DNA from: Prevotellaceae bacterium
GTDB taxonomy: Bacteria; Bacteroidota; Bacteroidia; Bacteroidales; UBA932
NCBI GenBank assembly: GCA_031267135.1
Contig: JAIRZQ010000066.1
Span: 1 to 55,801 of the forward strand
Length of the DNA: 55,801 bases
Direction of reading: 5' to 3'
The notes beneath the pieces are model-generated. The model did not search any database and had not been told where the DNA came from. It worked only from the letters and a program-made list of their open reading frames with translations. The position numbers and the translations under genes were made by a program. Below, piece by piece: positions 8,981-18,391 of this stretch (position 1 is the first letter of the stretch; each line of letters opens with the position of its first letter).

Positions 8981-11596
8981 ATGAATTCTAAAGAAATCAG
9001 ATTGAATTTTTTAAACTTTTTTAAGTCAAAGCAGCATATTATCGTGCCATCGGCGCCAATGGTTGTAACAAACGACCCGACATTGATGTTCACTAACGCG
9101 GGAATGAACCAGTTCAAAGACATTTTTTTGGGAAATGCTCCTGCAAAAAACAGGCGCGTTGCCGACACTCAAAAATGTTTGCGAGTATCCGGAAAACATA
9201 ACGACTTGGAAGAAGTGGGATATGATACCTATCATCATACAATGTTTGAAATGCTCGGAAATTGGAGTTTTGGCGATTATTTCAAAAAAGAAGCTATTGA
9301 ATGGGCTTGGGAGTTGCTGGTTGATGTTTATAAATTAAATCCGGAGAGGCTTTATGCAACCGTTTGCGAAAGTAGCGAGGACGATGGTCTTGCTGCCGAT
9401 ACCGAAGCTGCAGAATACTGGAAAAAATTTCTTCCGGAAGAAAGAATCCTGCTCGGATGTAAAAAAGACAACTTTTGGGAAATGGGCGATACGGGTCCGT
9501 GCGGTCCGTGCAGTGAGATTCATATTGATTTGCGCGATGATGAAGAACGAAAAAAAATCGCCGGAAAAGATTTGGTAAACAAAGGCAATCCTCTTGTGAT
9601 TGAAATTTGGAATCTCGTTTTTATTCAATACAATCGCAAAACGGATGGCTCGCTCGAGTTGCTTCCCGAAAAACATGTCGATACGGGAATGGGATTCGAG
9701 CGTTTATGTATGGCAATTCAAGGAAAAAAGAGCAATTACGATACGGATGTCTTTCAACCGGTAATACAAAAAATTGCAGAAATCTCGAATCAAAAATATG
9801 GCGCATCCAACAGAACCGATATTGCCATGCGAGTTATTGCCGACCATTTGCGTGCAATATGTTTTTCGATTGCCGATGGACAGCTTCCATCTAACAATAA
9901 AGCCGGTTACGTAATACGCCGCATATTGCGCCGTGCTGTTCGCTACGGATATACTTTTCTTGATTTCAACGAACCTTTTCTCAATAAGCTTGTACCTGTG
10001 CTTGTAAGTTCAATGGGCGAGGCTTTTCCCGAAATAATAGCGCAACAAACGCTTATCGAAAAAGTTATTACAGAAGAAGAATCGGCATTTTTGCGCACAA
10101 TAGAACACGGAATGCGTCTTTTAGACAATATTATTTCAAAAATGAAAGCAGAAAATAAAACTGCAATAGATGGAAAATCGGCTTTCACTCTGTACGATAC
10201 ATACGGATTTCCTGTTGATCTTACCGAACTCATTGCTCGCGAAAATAATTTTACTGTTGACGAAAAGGAATTCGGAAACGAATTGAACATGCAAAAAAAT
10301 CGCAGCCGTAATGCAGCGACAGTCGAAACCGACGACTGGACGGTTATCAAAGAAATTCAGGAAGAAGAATTTTTAGGTTACGACCAAACGGAACTCGATG
10401 TCGAAGTTTCACGCTATCGTGTTGTGAAAACAAAATCGGAAGAAACAGTGCATCTTGTTTTCGATAAAACGCCTTTTTACGGAGAGTCGGGCGGACAGGT
10501 CGGCGACAGCGGAACAATAGAATCGCAATACGAAACCATAGAAATCATAAATACCATCAAAGAAAATAACTTAATAATACATATCGCACAGCATCTTCCA
10601 AAAAATCCTGCGGCAAAGTTTCACGCAAAAATAAATATAAAAAAGCGTACGGCAATTGCCAACAATCACACTGCCACACATCTTTTGCATTATGCCCTGC
10701 GAAAAGTTTTGGGAACGCACGTTGAACAAAAAGGTTCGCTGGTAAATTCAAGTTATTTGCGGTTTGATTTTGCGCATTTTCAAAAAGTAAGCGACGATGA
10801 AATTCGACAAATTGAGAAAATGGTAAACGAAAAAATTCGCGAAAACGTATTGTGCAGCGAAAATCGGCACGTGCCGATAAGCGAAGCTCGCAACATGGGA
10901 GCAATGGCGCTGTTTGGCGAAAAATATTCGGATGTTGTTCGAGTAATAAAATTCGGTGAATCTGTTGAACTGTGCGGAGGAACACATGCAGTTGCAACAG
11001 GTCAAATAGGTTTTTTCAAAATAATTTACGAGTCGGCAATTGCGGCAGGCGTGCGCCGTATCGAAGCAGTAACAGGCGAAAATGCCGAAAATATCGTTTA
11101 CGAATTTGTTGATTCTTTAAAACAAATTCGGCAGTTATTCAACAACAGCCCTGCATTTATTCAGTCAATTAAAAAGTCGCTTAACGAAAATGAGAATTTA
11201 AAAAAGCAGCTCGACGATTTAATGCAGGAGAAAATCAAGTCGCTGAAACACAAAATGCTGGAAAACATTGAAGCTGTCAACGGCATAAATGTTGTGAGCT
11301 CGCTTGTTTTGATTTATTCCGAAAAATTGAAAAGCATAGTTTTTGAAATGCGCAAGGAGCTTGAAAAAACGGCAATAGTGATAGGATGCAGTGATTCGGA
11401 CAAGCCTGTGCTTATGGTTGCATTTAGCGATGATTTGGTTGCAGCCGGGAAAAACGCAGGGCAAATTGTTCGCGAAGCCGCAAAAGAAATTGAAGGCGGC
11501 GGTGGCGGACAGGCATTTTTTGCAACCGCCGGCGGCAAAAAAAATGACGGATTGAACGCTGCGATTGCAAAAGCGGTAGATTTGGCAACAAAGTAA
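8981..11596 (+). CDS. alaS: Alanine--tRNA ligase
   Basis: The 871-residue protein has full AlaRS length: a class II catalytic core at the N-terminus (starts [19 protein letters not shown]), a tRNA-recognition middle, an editing domain with the zinc site HTATH near residue 564 and CGGTH near 664, and a C-terminal DHHA1-type domain ending in a Gly-rich [15 protein letters not shown] segment. It charges tRNA-Ala and hydrolyses mischarged Ser/Gly-tRNA-Ala. hflX begins 34 bases downstream on the same strand. Confidence 0.97.
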   Translation: MNSKEIRLNFLNFFKSKQHIIVPSAPMVVTNDPTLMFTNAGMNQFKDIFLGNAPAKNRRVADTQKCLRVSGKHNDLEEVGYDTYHHTMFEMLGNWSFGDYFKKEAIEWAWELLVDVYKLNPERLYATVCESSEDDGLAADTEAAEYWKKFLPEERILLGCKKDNFWEMGDTGPCGPCSEIHIDLRDDEERKKIAGKDLVNKGNPLVIEIWNLVFIQYNRKTDGSLELLPEKHVDTGMGFERLCMAIQGKKSNYDTDVFQPVIQKIAEISNQKYGASNRTDIAMRVIADHLRAICFSIADGQLPSNNKAGYVIRRILRRAVRYGYTFLDFNEPFLNKLVPVLVSSMGEAFPEIIAQQTLIEKVITEEESAFLRTIEHGMRLLDNIISKMKAENKTAIDGKSAFTLYDTYGFPVDLTELIARENNFTVDEKEFGNELNMQKNRSRNAATVETDDWTVIKEIQEEEFLGYDQTELDVEVSRYRVVKTKSEETVHLVFDKTPFYGESGGQVGDSGTIESQYETIEIINTIKENNLIIHIAQHLPKNPAAKFHAKINIKKRTAIANNHTATHLLHYALRKVLGTHVEQKGSLVNSSYLRFDFAHFQKVSDDEIRQIEKMVNEKIRENVLCSENRHVPISEARNMGAMALFGEKYSDVVRVIKFGESVELCGGTHAVATGQIGFFKIIYESAIAAGVRRIEAVTGENAENIVYEFVDSLKQIRQLFNNSPAFIQSIKKSLNENENLKKQLDDLMQEKIKSLKHKMLENIEAVNGINVVSSLVLIYSEKLKSIVFEMRKELEKTAIVIGCSDSDKPVLMVAFSDDLVAAGKNAGQIVREAAKEIEGGGGGQAFFATAGGKKNDGLNAAIAKAVDLATK

Positions 11597-11630
11597 TATT
11601 TTATTAAATTCATTGGAATAAATAAAAACA

Positions 11631-12833
11631 TTGGAACGTAATTCAAACAGTAAAATAGAAGAATTTCACGAACGCGCCGTACTTGTTGGCATAATTACCA
11701 ACGAACAAAGCGATGCGCAAACAAAAGAATACCTCGATGAACTCAAATTTTTGGCAGAAACGGCAGGCGCTGTTGCTGTAAAATCGTTTACGCAACGGCT
11801 CGAACGCGCAAATTCAAAAACCTTTGCAGGTTCCGGAAAAATCGTTGAAATTCTGAATTATATAAAGGAAAACGAAATTGATATTGCAATTTTTGATGAT
11901 GAACTGACGCCTTCGCAACTGAAAAATATTGAGAAAATATTAGACTGTAAAATTCTCGACCGCACAAGCCTTATTCTTGACATTTTTGCGCGAAGAGCCA
12001 AAACCGCTTATGCTAAAACTCAGGTCGAGCTGGCTCAATATCAATATTTATTGCCTCGTCTCACACGAATGTGGACACACTTGGAACGTCAGCGCGGCGG
12101 TGGAATAGGGCGTTACGGACCCGGCGAAACTCAGCTGGAAACCGACCGAAGAATCATTCTTGAACGCATAGCAAAACTTAAAGAGCAGCTGAAAAAAATT
12201 GACAGGCAAATGATTTCGCAGCGTGGAAACCGCGGCAATTTGGTTAGGCTTGCACTGGTCGGATATACCAATGTAGGGAAATCAACGCTCATGACACTGT
12301 TGAGCAAATCGGAAGTTTTTGCCGAAAACAAACTGTTTGCTACGCTTGACACAACAGTGCGTAAGGTGGTAATCGGAAATCTTCCGTTTTTGCTTTCCGA
12401 CACGGTTGGTTTCATTCGCAAATTGCCAACACAGTTGATAGAATCGTTCAAGTCAACGCTCGACGAAGTTCGCGAAGCCGATATATTGATTCACGTTGTT
12501 GATATTTCTCATCCGAATTGCGAAGAACAGATAAATATTGTAAAGCAAACTCTGTTTGATATAGGAGCGGCAAATAAGCCGGTTTTTCTGGTATTCAACA
12601 AGATAGATGCATACACTTTTGTCGAAAAAGCCGCAGATGATTTGACTCCGATAACAATAGAAAACTATTCGCTCGAACAGTTAATGAAAAGCTGGATTGC
12701 AAAAGAAAATACTCCGTGCATTTTTGTATCTGCAAAAAATAAAGTCAATATGGAAAAATTACGCGGCGATATTTACAAAATTATTGCTGAAATTCATGCC
12801 GGTCGTTATCCGTTCAATAACTTTCTGTATTAG
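11631..12833 (+). CDS. hflX: Ribosome-associated GTPase HflX (TTG start)
   Basis: The 400-residue protein has an N-terminal HflX domain (FAGSGKIVEI near residue 65; GPGETQLETDRR near 163-174) and a C-terminal GTPase domain: G1 GYTNVGKST near 210, G3 DTVGFI near 256, G4 NKID near 322. HflX binds 50S subunits and splits stalled or stress-inactivated ribosomes. The start is TTG at 11631; no in-frame ATG lies before conserved sequence. It follows alaS closely and may share its transcript. Confidence 0.93.
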   Translation: MERNSNSKIEEFHERAVLVGIITNEQSDAQTKEYLDELKFLAETAGAVAVKSFTQRLERANSKTFAGSGKIVEILNYIKENEIDIAIFDDELTPSQLKNIEKILDCKILDRTSLILDIFARRAKTAYAKTQVELAQYQYLLPRLTRMWTHLERQRGGGIGRYGPGETQLETDRRIILERIAKLKEQLKKIDRQMISQRGNRGNLVRLALVGYTNVGKSTLMTLLSKSEVFAENKLFATLDTTVRKVVIGNLPFLLSDTVGFIRKLPTQLIESFKSTLDEVREADILIHVVDISHPNCEEQINIVKQTLFDIGAANKPVFLVFNKIDAYTFVEKAADDLTPITIENYSLEQLMKSWIAKENTPCIFVSAKNKVNMEKLRGDIYKIIAEIHAGRYPFNNFLY

Positions 12834-12921
12834 CGGCGTAATTTATTTCATCTATAATTAATTCCATCAAAACGCATATTGGCAAAACAGACAATCTATC
12901 TGTCCGCTGTTTGTGCCGAAT

Positions 12922-12956
12922 AAAAAAAGGAGCTGCCTCAAAAAAAGACAGCCTCC
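12922..12956 (-). terminator. Terminator of the outer-membrane beta-barrel gene
   Basis: On the minus strand an imperfect stem (AGGAGGCTGTC pairing with GAGGCAGCTCCT, one bulge each side) is followed by a run of seven T. It lies 27 bases after the stop of the 12983-13543 gene. Confidence 0.7.
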
Positions 12957-12982
12957 TGTTTTATAACATTTTAAGCGTACAA

Positions 12983-13543
12983 TTAAAACTTGTAGCCAAA
13001 GCTTACCTGCATGACACTGTTTTTGGGTTTGGCATCATTTACTAGTTCTTGCTTGTAAACCGTTGTAAACCCAAGACCATAGCGGGCGCTAACGACAAAT
13101 TTTTCCGCAAATGTATAACTCAACCCAATCACAGCTGATACATCAAGAGACTTTGTGTAGTCTTTAATAGAAACCGATACAACTCCGCTTTTTGCTTTTG
13201 ATGAAAGTAAAAAACCAACCTGAGGACCAACTTCTGCGCTAAGTCCTTCTACAATGTTTACTTTTAACAATACAGGAACGTTAATATAGCCTAAACTAAG
13301 TGAATTATCACCTTCAGCATCTGCTCCTTGTGTTGAATAAAGAAGTTCCGGTTGAAGTGCAATACGATCACTGAGTGTAAACTCAGCAAAACCGCCTACA
13401 TGAAAACCGAATTTTAATTCGGCATCATCTGCATCAGTTAAAGTTGATAGATTAACACCTGCTTTAGCTCCAAATTTAATTTGGGCATTTGCTGTTGCTG
13501 CACAAAGCATAGCAACCATCATAATTAATAGAATTTTCTTCAT
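12983..13543 (-). CDS. Outer-membrane beta-barrel protein (PorT/OmpX-like)
   Basis: The 186-residue protein has a clear type I signal peptide (MKKILLIMMVAMLCAATANA, cleavage after residue 20). The mature part shows alternating hydrophobic/polar strands with repeated Gly and aromatic residues and ends VSFGYKF, a C-terminal aromatic typical of outer-membrane barrels. It resembles the small Bacteroidota porin family annotated as outer-membrane protein beta-barrel domain; mature size suggests eight strands. Function is unknown. It is a single-gene unit with its own strong promoter and terminator. Confidence 0.85.
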   Translation of the reverse strand: MKKILLIMMVAMLCAATANAQIKFGAKAGVNLSTLTDADDAELKFGFHVGGFAEFTLSDRIALQPELLYSTQGADAEGDNSLSLGYINVPVLLKVNIVEGLSAEVGPQVGFLLSSKAKSGVVSVSIKDYTKSLDVSAVIGLSYTFAEKFVVSARYGLGFTTVYKQELVNDAKPKNSVMQVSFGYKF

Positions 13544-13614
13544 AAATCTGTTTTTTTTTAATAAATTGAATATTTAGTAAATTTTTTGTCCTATAATTTA
13601 TATTATAAAACATG

Positions 13615-13646
13615 CAAAGTTAAATACATCTTTTATTATAAGCAAA
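13615..13646 (-). promoter_or_regulatory. Promoter of the beta-barrel gene
   Basis: Read on the minus strand: -33 TTTG (13643-13646), 20-base spacer, -7 TAACTTTG (13615-13622). This is an exact consensus match. The leader would be about 65 bases. Confidence 0.8.
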
Positions 13647-13802
13647 AACATTTTTTTTGACAATTATATGAAAATATATCTATATTACTGATAATCACAC
13701 GCGTTCATTGTCTTATAATATAAATTATCGGACAAAAATATTCGTGAGAAGTAAGTTTTTTTTTGGAAATTTTAAAAAATCGGATAAAAAAGACTGTTGA
13801 AA

Positions 13803-13849
13803 ATTGAAAATGTGAGAGCGAAGCGTTTTCCGCTTCTGTTTTTCAATCA
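13803..13849 (+). other. Hairpin in the ffh upstream region
   Basis: GAAGCG and CGCTTC form a short stem around TTTTC (about 13819-13837). Outer arms ATTGAAAA and TTTTTCAAT can extend it after an internal loop. It could be a terminator for a short transcript or a leader structure; nothing decides this. Confidence 0.35.
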
Positions 13850-13934
13850 TTAAATTTTTAAACCTTAAATCTTTAAATTATAATCGTCAATTAAAATTAT
13901 TTTGCATCAGCGACGGTTTATGAATTAAAAAAAC

Positions 13935-13942
13935 TAATTTTG
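13935..13942 (+). promoter_or_regulatory. -7 box upstream of ffh
   Basis: TAATTTTG lies 29 bases before the ffh ATG. A TTTG at 13901-13904 is too distant (30 bases) to be an ordinary -33 element, so only the -7 match supports this promoter. Confidence 0.45.
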
Positions 13943-13971
13943 CCGCGTGAAATAATTAACAGTTAAGTATA

Positions 13972-15285
13972 ATGTTTGAAAATTTATCGGAACGACTTGA
14001 AAGATCGTTTAAAATATTGAAAGGCGAAGGTAAAATTACCGAAATAAACGTTGCCGAAACGCTCAAAGATGTTCGCAAGGCTTTGCTTGATGCCGACGTT
14101 AACTATAAAGTTGCTAAATCGTTTACCGATGAAGTTAAGCAAAAAGCGCTCGGACAAAATGTACTCGCTTCCATACGCCCAAGCCAAATGATGGTGAAGA
14201 TAGTTCACGACGAACTTGCTTTGCTAATGGGCGGACAGGCAACCGATATAAACATAAAGCCAAATCCTGCAATTATCCTTATTTCAGGATTGCAGGGATC
14301 GGGAAAAACAACTTTTTCGGGAAAACTTGCGCACTTTCTAAAAGCCAGAAAAGGACGTTCGGTTATGCTTGTCGCCTGCGATGTTTACCGCCCTGCGGCA
14401 ATAGAACAGTTAAGAATTATCGGCGAACAGGTCGGAGCCGAATTTTATTCGGAAGAAGAAAATAAAAATCCTGTAAAAATTGCGCAAAACGCGATAAAAT
14501 ACGCGCAGACCAAAGGGTTTAACGCTGTGATTATCGATACCGCAGGACGTTTGGCTATCGACGAGCAAATGATGACCGAAATTGCCGCGATAAAATCAGC
14601 GGTGAAGCCGAGCGAAACACTGTTTGTGGTTGACTCGATGACAGGTCAGGATGCGGTGAATACCGCAAAGGAATTTAACGACAGACTGAATTTCGACGGA
14701 GTTGTGCTTACAAAACTTGACGGCGATACGCGCGGCGGAGCGGCTATTTCGATACGCGCGGTTGTAGATAAACCCATAAAATTCATAAGTTCAGGCGAAA
14801 AACCCGAAACTCTCGATGTGTTTCATCCAGAACGTATGGCTGACAGAATTTTGGGAATGGGCGATATCGTATCTCTGGTTGAAAAAGCGCAGGAACAGTT
14901 CGACGAAACAGAAGCTCGAAAACTTCAGGCAAAACTGCGTAAAAACCAATTTGATTTCAACGACTTTTATAAACAGATTCAACAAATCAAAAAAATGGGG
15001 AATATTAAAGATTTGATGGGCATGATTCCGAAAATAGGAAAAATGGTGAAAGATATTGATGAAACCGCATTTAAGGCAACTGAAGCGATAATAATGTCGA
15101 TGACTCAGCAGGAACGTGAACAGCCATCGATAATTGATACCAGACGCCGAAAAAGAATTGCCGCCGGAAGCGGAACAAACATCAACGAAGTTAATAAACT
15201 CATGAAACAGTTTGAAGAAACTCGAAAAATGATGAAAACAATGACCAACAAAGAAAAAATGAAACAAATGATGAAAAAAAGGTAG
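13972..15285 (+). CDS. ffh: Signal recognition particle protein Ffh
   Basis: The 437-residue GTPase targets nascent membrane proteins to FtsY and the translocon, together with 4.5S RNA. The N-domain starts MFENLSERLERSFKILKG. The G-domain has the P-loop GLQGSGKTT near residue 105, DTAGRL near 190, and TKLDGDTRGGAA near 245. The Met-rich M-domain (GMIPKIGKM and a C-terminus ending MKQMMKKR) binds RNA and signal sequences. Length and layout are normal. Confidence 0.97.
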   Translation: MFENLSERLERSFKILKGEGKITEINVAETLKDVRKALLDADVNYKVAKSFTDEVKQKALGQNVLASIRPSQMMVKIVHDELALLMGGQATDINIKPNPAIILISGLQGSGKTTFSGKLAHFLKARKGRSVMLVACDVYRPAAIEQLRIIGEQVGAEFYSEEENKNPVKIAQNAIKYAQTKGFNAVIIDTAGRLAIDEQMMTEIAAIKSAVKPSETLFVVDSMTGQDAVNTAKEFNDRLNFDGVVLTKLDGDTRGGAAISIRAVVDKPIKFISSGEKPETLDVFHPERMADRILGMGDIVSLVEKAQEQFDETEARKLQAKLRKNQFDFNDFYKQIQQIKKMGNIKDLMGMIPKIGKMVKDIDETAFKATEAIIMSMTQQEREQPSIIDTRRRKRIAAGSGTNINEVNKLMKQFEETRKMMKTMTNKEKMKQMMKKR

Positions 15286-15335
15286 CTCTGTTAAAAACGA
15301 TTAAATACAAATTATTCGTTATACATCTTCGAATT

Positions 15336-15418
15336 TATCTTTGCAATATATTAACAAAGGGTAATTCAGAAAAAAGTCAAAAATCGCATTTCTCGACATA
15401 CTGAGGTGCGATTTTTTT
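15336..15418 (+). ncRNA. Candidate small RNA between ffh and glmM
   Basis: A -7 box TATCTTTG (15336-15343) without a good -33 element lies 50 bases after the ffh stop. A rho-independent terminator ends about 75 bases later. A transcript from near 15350 to 15418 would be a small RNA of about 70 bases. The simpler explanation is that the terminator belongs to ffh and the box is chance. Confidence 0.25.
15379..15418 (+). terminator. Rho-independent terminator after ffh
   Basis: AAAAATCGCA (15379-15388) pairs with TGCGATTTTT (from 15407), with a small inner CTC/GAG pairing in the loop, and a run of seven T follows on the plus strand. Confidence 0.75.
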
Positions 15419-15462
15419 ATTGTTGATATGCTCCGGAACAATGAATATTGTGTTTATGTAAA

Positions 15463-16854
15463 TTAAAGCGTAAATTCATTTATTTCATCAATAATTTTTT
15501 TTGACAGTCTGTCGGCAGCTTCAATATCGCCTGCTTCGGAATAAACACGAATAACAGGTTCCGTGTTTGATTTTCGTAAAAGAACCCACATTTTTTCATT
15601 GTCGAAATCAATTTTTACGCCATCAACATCTGTTATTCGCTGCGATGAATACTTTTGCTTTATTCGCTCAAAAATTTCATCAATATTAATGTCCGGCATC
15701 AATTCGATTTTATTTTTCGACATGAAATAATCAGGGTATGTCGAACGAAGTTTGGATACTTTTATTTTTTTATTTGCCAGATTTGTGAGAAACAGGGCAA
15801 TACCGATTAAGGCATCGCGCCCGTAATGAATTTCCGGAAAAATCACTCCTCCATTTCCCTCGCCTCCGATAACCGCATTGGTCTCTTTCATTTTTGCAAC
15901 GACATTCACTTCACCTACGGCAGCCGAAAAATATTGTCTTCCATGCTTTTCGGCAATATCGCGAAGAGCCTGCGAGGACGAAATATTTGATACCACATTG
16001 CCCTGTGTTTTCGATAAAACATAATCGGCAACCGACACAAGCGTATATTCTTCTCCGAACATTTCGCCGTTTTCGCAAACCAAAGCCAAACGGTCAACAT
16101 CAGGATCAACGACAATGCCGAGATCAGCTTTTTCTACTACTACTTTTTTGGAAATTTCCATAAGATTCTCGGGAAGCGGCTCGGGATTATGTGCAAAATT
16201 TCCCGTAGGTTCACAATTCAATTCAACAACATCAACGCCAAGTTTTTTAAGCATTTGAGGAATAATTATTCCGCCAACCGAATTTACGGCATCAACAACA
16301 ATCTTGAATTTTGCCTTTATTATTGCATCTGTATCGACAAAACGACTGGCGAGAATCGTTTTTATATGAATGTCGTTAAAGTTGTAGGTTTTTATTATTT
16401 TTCCGGTTTCGTCAATATTTGGAAATGAATATTCAGCTTTGTCGGCAATTTCGAGCAGGGATTTTCCTTCACCATTATTCAAAAATTCGCCTTTTCCGTT
16501 CAACAGTTTCAGAGCGTTCCACTGTTTCGGATTATGGCTTGCCGTAAGGATTATTCCGCCATCCGCATTTTCGTAAACCACGGCAAGCTCTACAGACGGC
16601 GTTGTTGCAAGCCCGACATTTACAACATCAACACCCGAACCCAGCAGCGAGCCGATAACAAGCAAAGTCGCCATTTCTCCCGAAATCCGAGCATCGCGAC
16701 CGACAACAATTTTCAATTTTCTGTCGGGATACTGCTCTTTAAGCCACTGTGCATAAGCAGATGTAAGAACGACAATATCTACAGGCGTAAAATTTTCGCC
16801 GACCTTACCTCCTATTGTTCCTCTGAATCCCGAAATAGATTTTATCAATGTCAT
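15463..16854 (-). CDS. glmM: Phosphoglucosamine mutase (phosphohexomutase family)
   Basis: The 463-residue alpha-D-phosphohexomutase has the phosphoserine loop ILTASHNP (Ser106), the metal-binding loop DPDVDR near residue 250, a sugar-binding GEGNGG segment near 330, and the C-terminal phosphate loop RKSNTEP. GlmM converts glucosamine-6-P to glucosamine-1-P for UDP-GlcNAc and cell-wall synthesis. The family also includes phosphomannomutases, so the substrate is inferred from length and similarity to Bacteroidota GlmM rather than proven. nagB, acting on glucosamine-6-P in the opposite sense, lies 4 kb away. Confidence 0.85.
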   Translation of the reverse strand: MTLIKSISGFRGTIGGKVGENFTPVDIVVLTSAYAQWLKEQYPDRKLKIVVGRDARISGEMATLLVIGSLLGSGVDVVNVGLATTPSVELAVVYENADGGIILTASHNPKQWNALKLLNGKGEFLNNGEGKSLLEIADKAEYSFPNIDETGKIIKTYNFNDIHIKTILASRFVDTDAIIKAKFKIVVDAVNSVGGIIIPQMLKKLGVDVVELNCEPTGNFAHNPEPLPENLMEISKKVVVEKADLGIVVDPDVDRLALVCENGEMFGEEYTLVSVADYVLSKTQGNVVSNISSSQALRDIAEKHGRQYFSAAVGEVNVVAKMKETNAVIGGEGNGGVIFPEIHYGRDALIGIALFLTNLANKKIKVSKLRSTYPDYFMSKNKIELMPDINIDEIFERIKQKYSSQRITDVDGVKIDFDNEKMWVLLRKSNTEPVIRVYSEAGDIEAADRLSKKIIDEINEFTL

Positions 16855-16878
16855 AATTTAATAATTTAATTCAAGCCG

Positions 16879-16886
16879 CAAAGCTA
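16879..16886 (-). promoter_or_regulatory. -7 box of glmM
   Basis: TAGCTTTG on the minus strand lies 24 bases before the glmM ATG. No convincing -33 box is present. Confidence 0.5.
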
Positions 16887-17082
16887 ATAATTATGCGTGA
16901 AAAACTGTTTTAATTTTCAATGTTTTTTGTAAAAAACAACTTCAATTACCAAATGTATTTTTTGAACAAGATATTTTAACCTGTAATATTCTGTCTTTTT
17001 CTCTCGAAAATCAGCTTAAAATAATTTATTCAAAAAATATTTTTGCCTGTTTTTAAACTTTTTAATTGTTTACATTGTATTT

Positions 17083-17115
17083 TTTGTAAAAAGTCGAATA
17101 AAAATCTTACCTTTG
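17083..17115 (+). promoter_or_regulatory. Promoter of the bamD-rpoZ-DUF4835-recN-nagB cluster
   Basis: TTTG (17083-17086), 21-base spacer, TACCTTTG (17108-17115). This is an exact Bacteroidota consensus with a leader of about 25 bases to bamD. Confidence 0.8.
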
Positions 17116-17146
17116 TAGGTTCAAAAGCATATAATTTTTTATAAAA

Positions 17147-17992
17147 ATGAAAAAGATAGGAATCATTACGGCTTTGTTTGTTACGGTTATAGCGCTGTCG
17201 TCGTGCAGCAAATATGAAAAACTTTTGAAGAAATCGGACAACGAAACCAAGTATAAATTAGGAATGGAATGTTATAACAAAGGTAAATACCGTTACGCAA
17301 CCAAGTTTTTTGAGCCTGTTTTGCAGTATCTCAGGGGAACGGAACGCGACGACAGTATAAACTTTTATTTTCCCAAAGCGTATTACCTGTCAGGCGACCC
17401 TTACACTGCCGAATATTATTTCGACATGTTCAAGCGAACATTTCCGCGTAGCGTTTTCGCCGAAGAGGCAACATACTTATACGCGGCGTGCCTGTATTCT
17501 CAATCGCATCGTCCGGAACTTGATCAGGTTCCAACTATTAAATGTATCACGGCACTGAATGAATATCTATATGCCTATCCAAACGGAAATGCCGAACAGC
17601 GTAAAAAAAGCGAAGATGTGCTGAATGAACTTCAACAGCGACTGGTTGACAAATCGTTTTTATCGGCAAAACTGTATTTCAAAATCGAAGATTACCGCTC
17701 ATCTGTAGAATCATTCAAAAATCACTTGAAGGATTATCCCGATTCGAATCATCGGGAAGAAGCGCTGTTTTTAATCCTTAAATCAAGCTATTTGTACGCT
17801 ACTCACAGCAAGCACGACAAACGCAGAGAACGTTACCAGAATACTATCGATGAGTATCTGAACTTTACAAGCGAATTTCCTGTGTCGAACTATAAGAAAG
17901 AAGTCGAAAACATGTATGCCGTTGCAGTAAAGGCAACTCAATTTGGCAGCAAGTCGCAGGAAAATTCAGATCAGGAAAAAACAAATGAATAA
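17147..17992 (+). CDS. bamD: Outer-membrane assembly lipoprotein BamD
   Basis: The 281-residue lipoprotein has a signal ending ALSSC, with lipidated Cys20. The mature part contains TPR-like helical pairs: YNKGKYRYATKFFEPVLQYL and PYTAEYYFDMFKRTFPRS match the BamD/YfiO family. BamD is the essential lipoprotein partner of BamA in inserting outer-membrane barrels. It heads a five-gene run: rpoZ begins 20 bases after its stop. Confidence 0.93.
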   Translation: MKKIGIITALFVTVIALSSCSKYEKLLKKSDNETKYKLGMECYNKGKYRYATKFFEPVLQYLRGTERDDSINFYFPKAYYLSGDPYTAEYYFDMFKRTFPRSVFAEEATYLYAACLYSQSHRPELDQVPTIKCITALNEYLYAYPNGNAEQRKKSEDVLNELQQRLVDKSFLSAKLYFKIEDYRSSVESFKNHLKDYPDSNHREEALFLILKSSYLYATHSKHDKRRERYQNTIDEYLNFTSEFPVSNYKKEVENMYAVAVKATQFGSKSQENSDQEKTNE

Positions 17993-18012
17993 TTTAAAAT
18001 TACAAACATAAA

Positions 18013-18360
18013 ATGGAAAAAAGAAAAACAATTTCAACCACCACACAAACACGTAACATCACGGATTTGTCGAGTACAACAAACAATATTTATGAAACCG
18101 TAATGATTATTACAAAGCGCGCCAATCAAATTGCAGCCGAACAAAAGCAGGAACTAAGCCGCAAACTCGAAGAATTTAATTCGATGGGCGATTCGGTCGA
18201 AGAAGTTTTTGAAAACCACGAACAGATAGAAATTTCAAAATACTACGAAAAACAGCCAAAGCCAACGCTTATGGCTATCGATGAATTTCTAATCGACAAG
18301 ATTTATTATCGATTTGTTGATAAAAAAGAGAAAGAGAAAGAAAATGTAAAAAATAATTAA
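18013..18360 (+). CDS. rpoZ: RNA polymerase omega subunit (Rpb6/RpoZ type)
   Basis: The 115-residue protein carries the Rpb6/omega signature: a threonine/isoleucine-rich start leading into TNNIYETVMIITKRANQIAAEQKQEL (residues about 28-55). It supports assembly and stability of RNA polymerase. Bacteroidota omega is longer and diverged from the E. coli form, as here. It sits between bamD and the DUF4835 gene; coaBC, expected immediately after it in related genomes, is absent. Confidence 0.88.
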   Translation: MEKRKTISTTTQTRNITDLSSTTNNIYETVMIITKRANQIAAEQKQELSRKLEEFNSMGDSVEEVFENHEQIEISKYYEKQPKPTLMAIDEFLIDKIYYRFVDKKEKEKENVKNN

Positions 18361-18391
18361 CTGTTTTCCATTAATAAAAAACGTAAATGCC

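Larger units (their letters stand above)
13544..13971. other. 428-base intergenic region, beta-barrel gene / ffh
   Basis: Promoter elements for the two divergent genes flank the region. A hairpin lies in the middle (13803-13849). The rest is AT-rich, and I see no coding frame or known RNA in it. Confidence 0.6.

Noticed and set aside
13803-13849. 4.5S/SRP RNA next to ffh
   Set aside because: The hairpin lacks the SRP RNA tetraloop and conserved internal-loop sequences.
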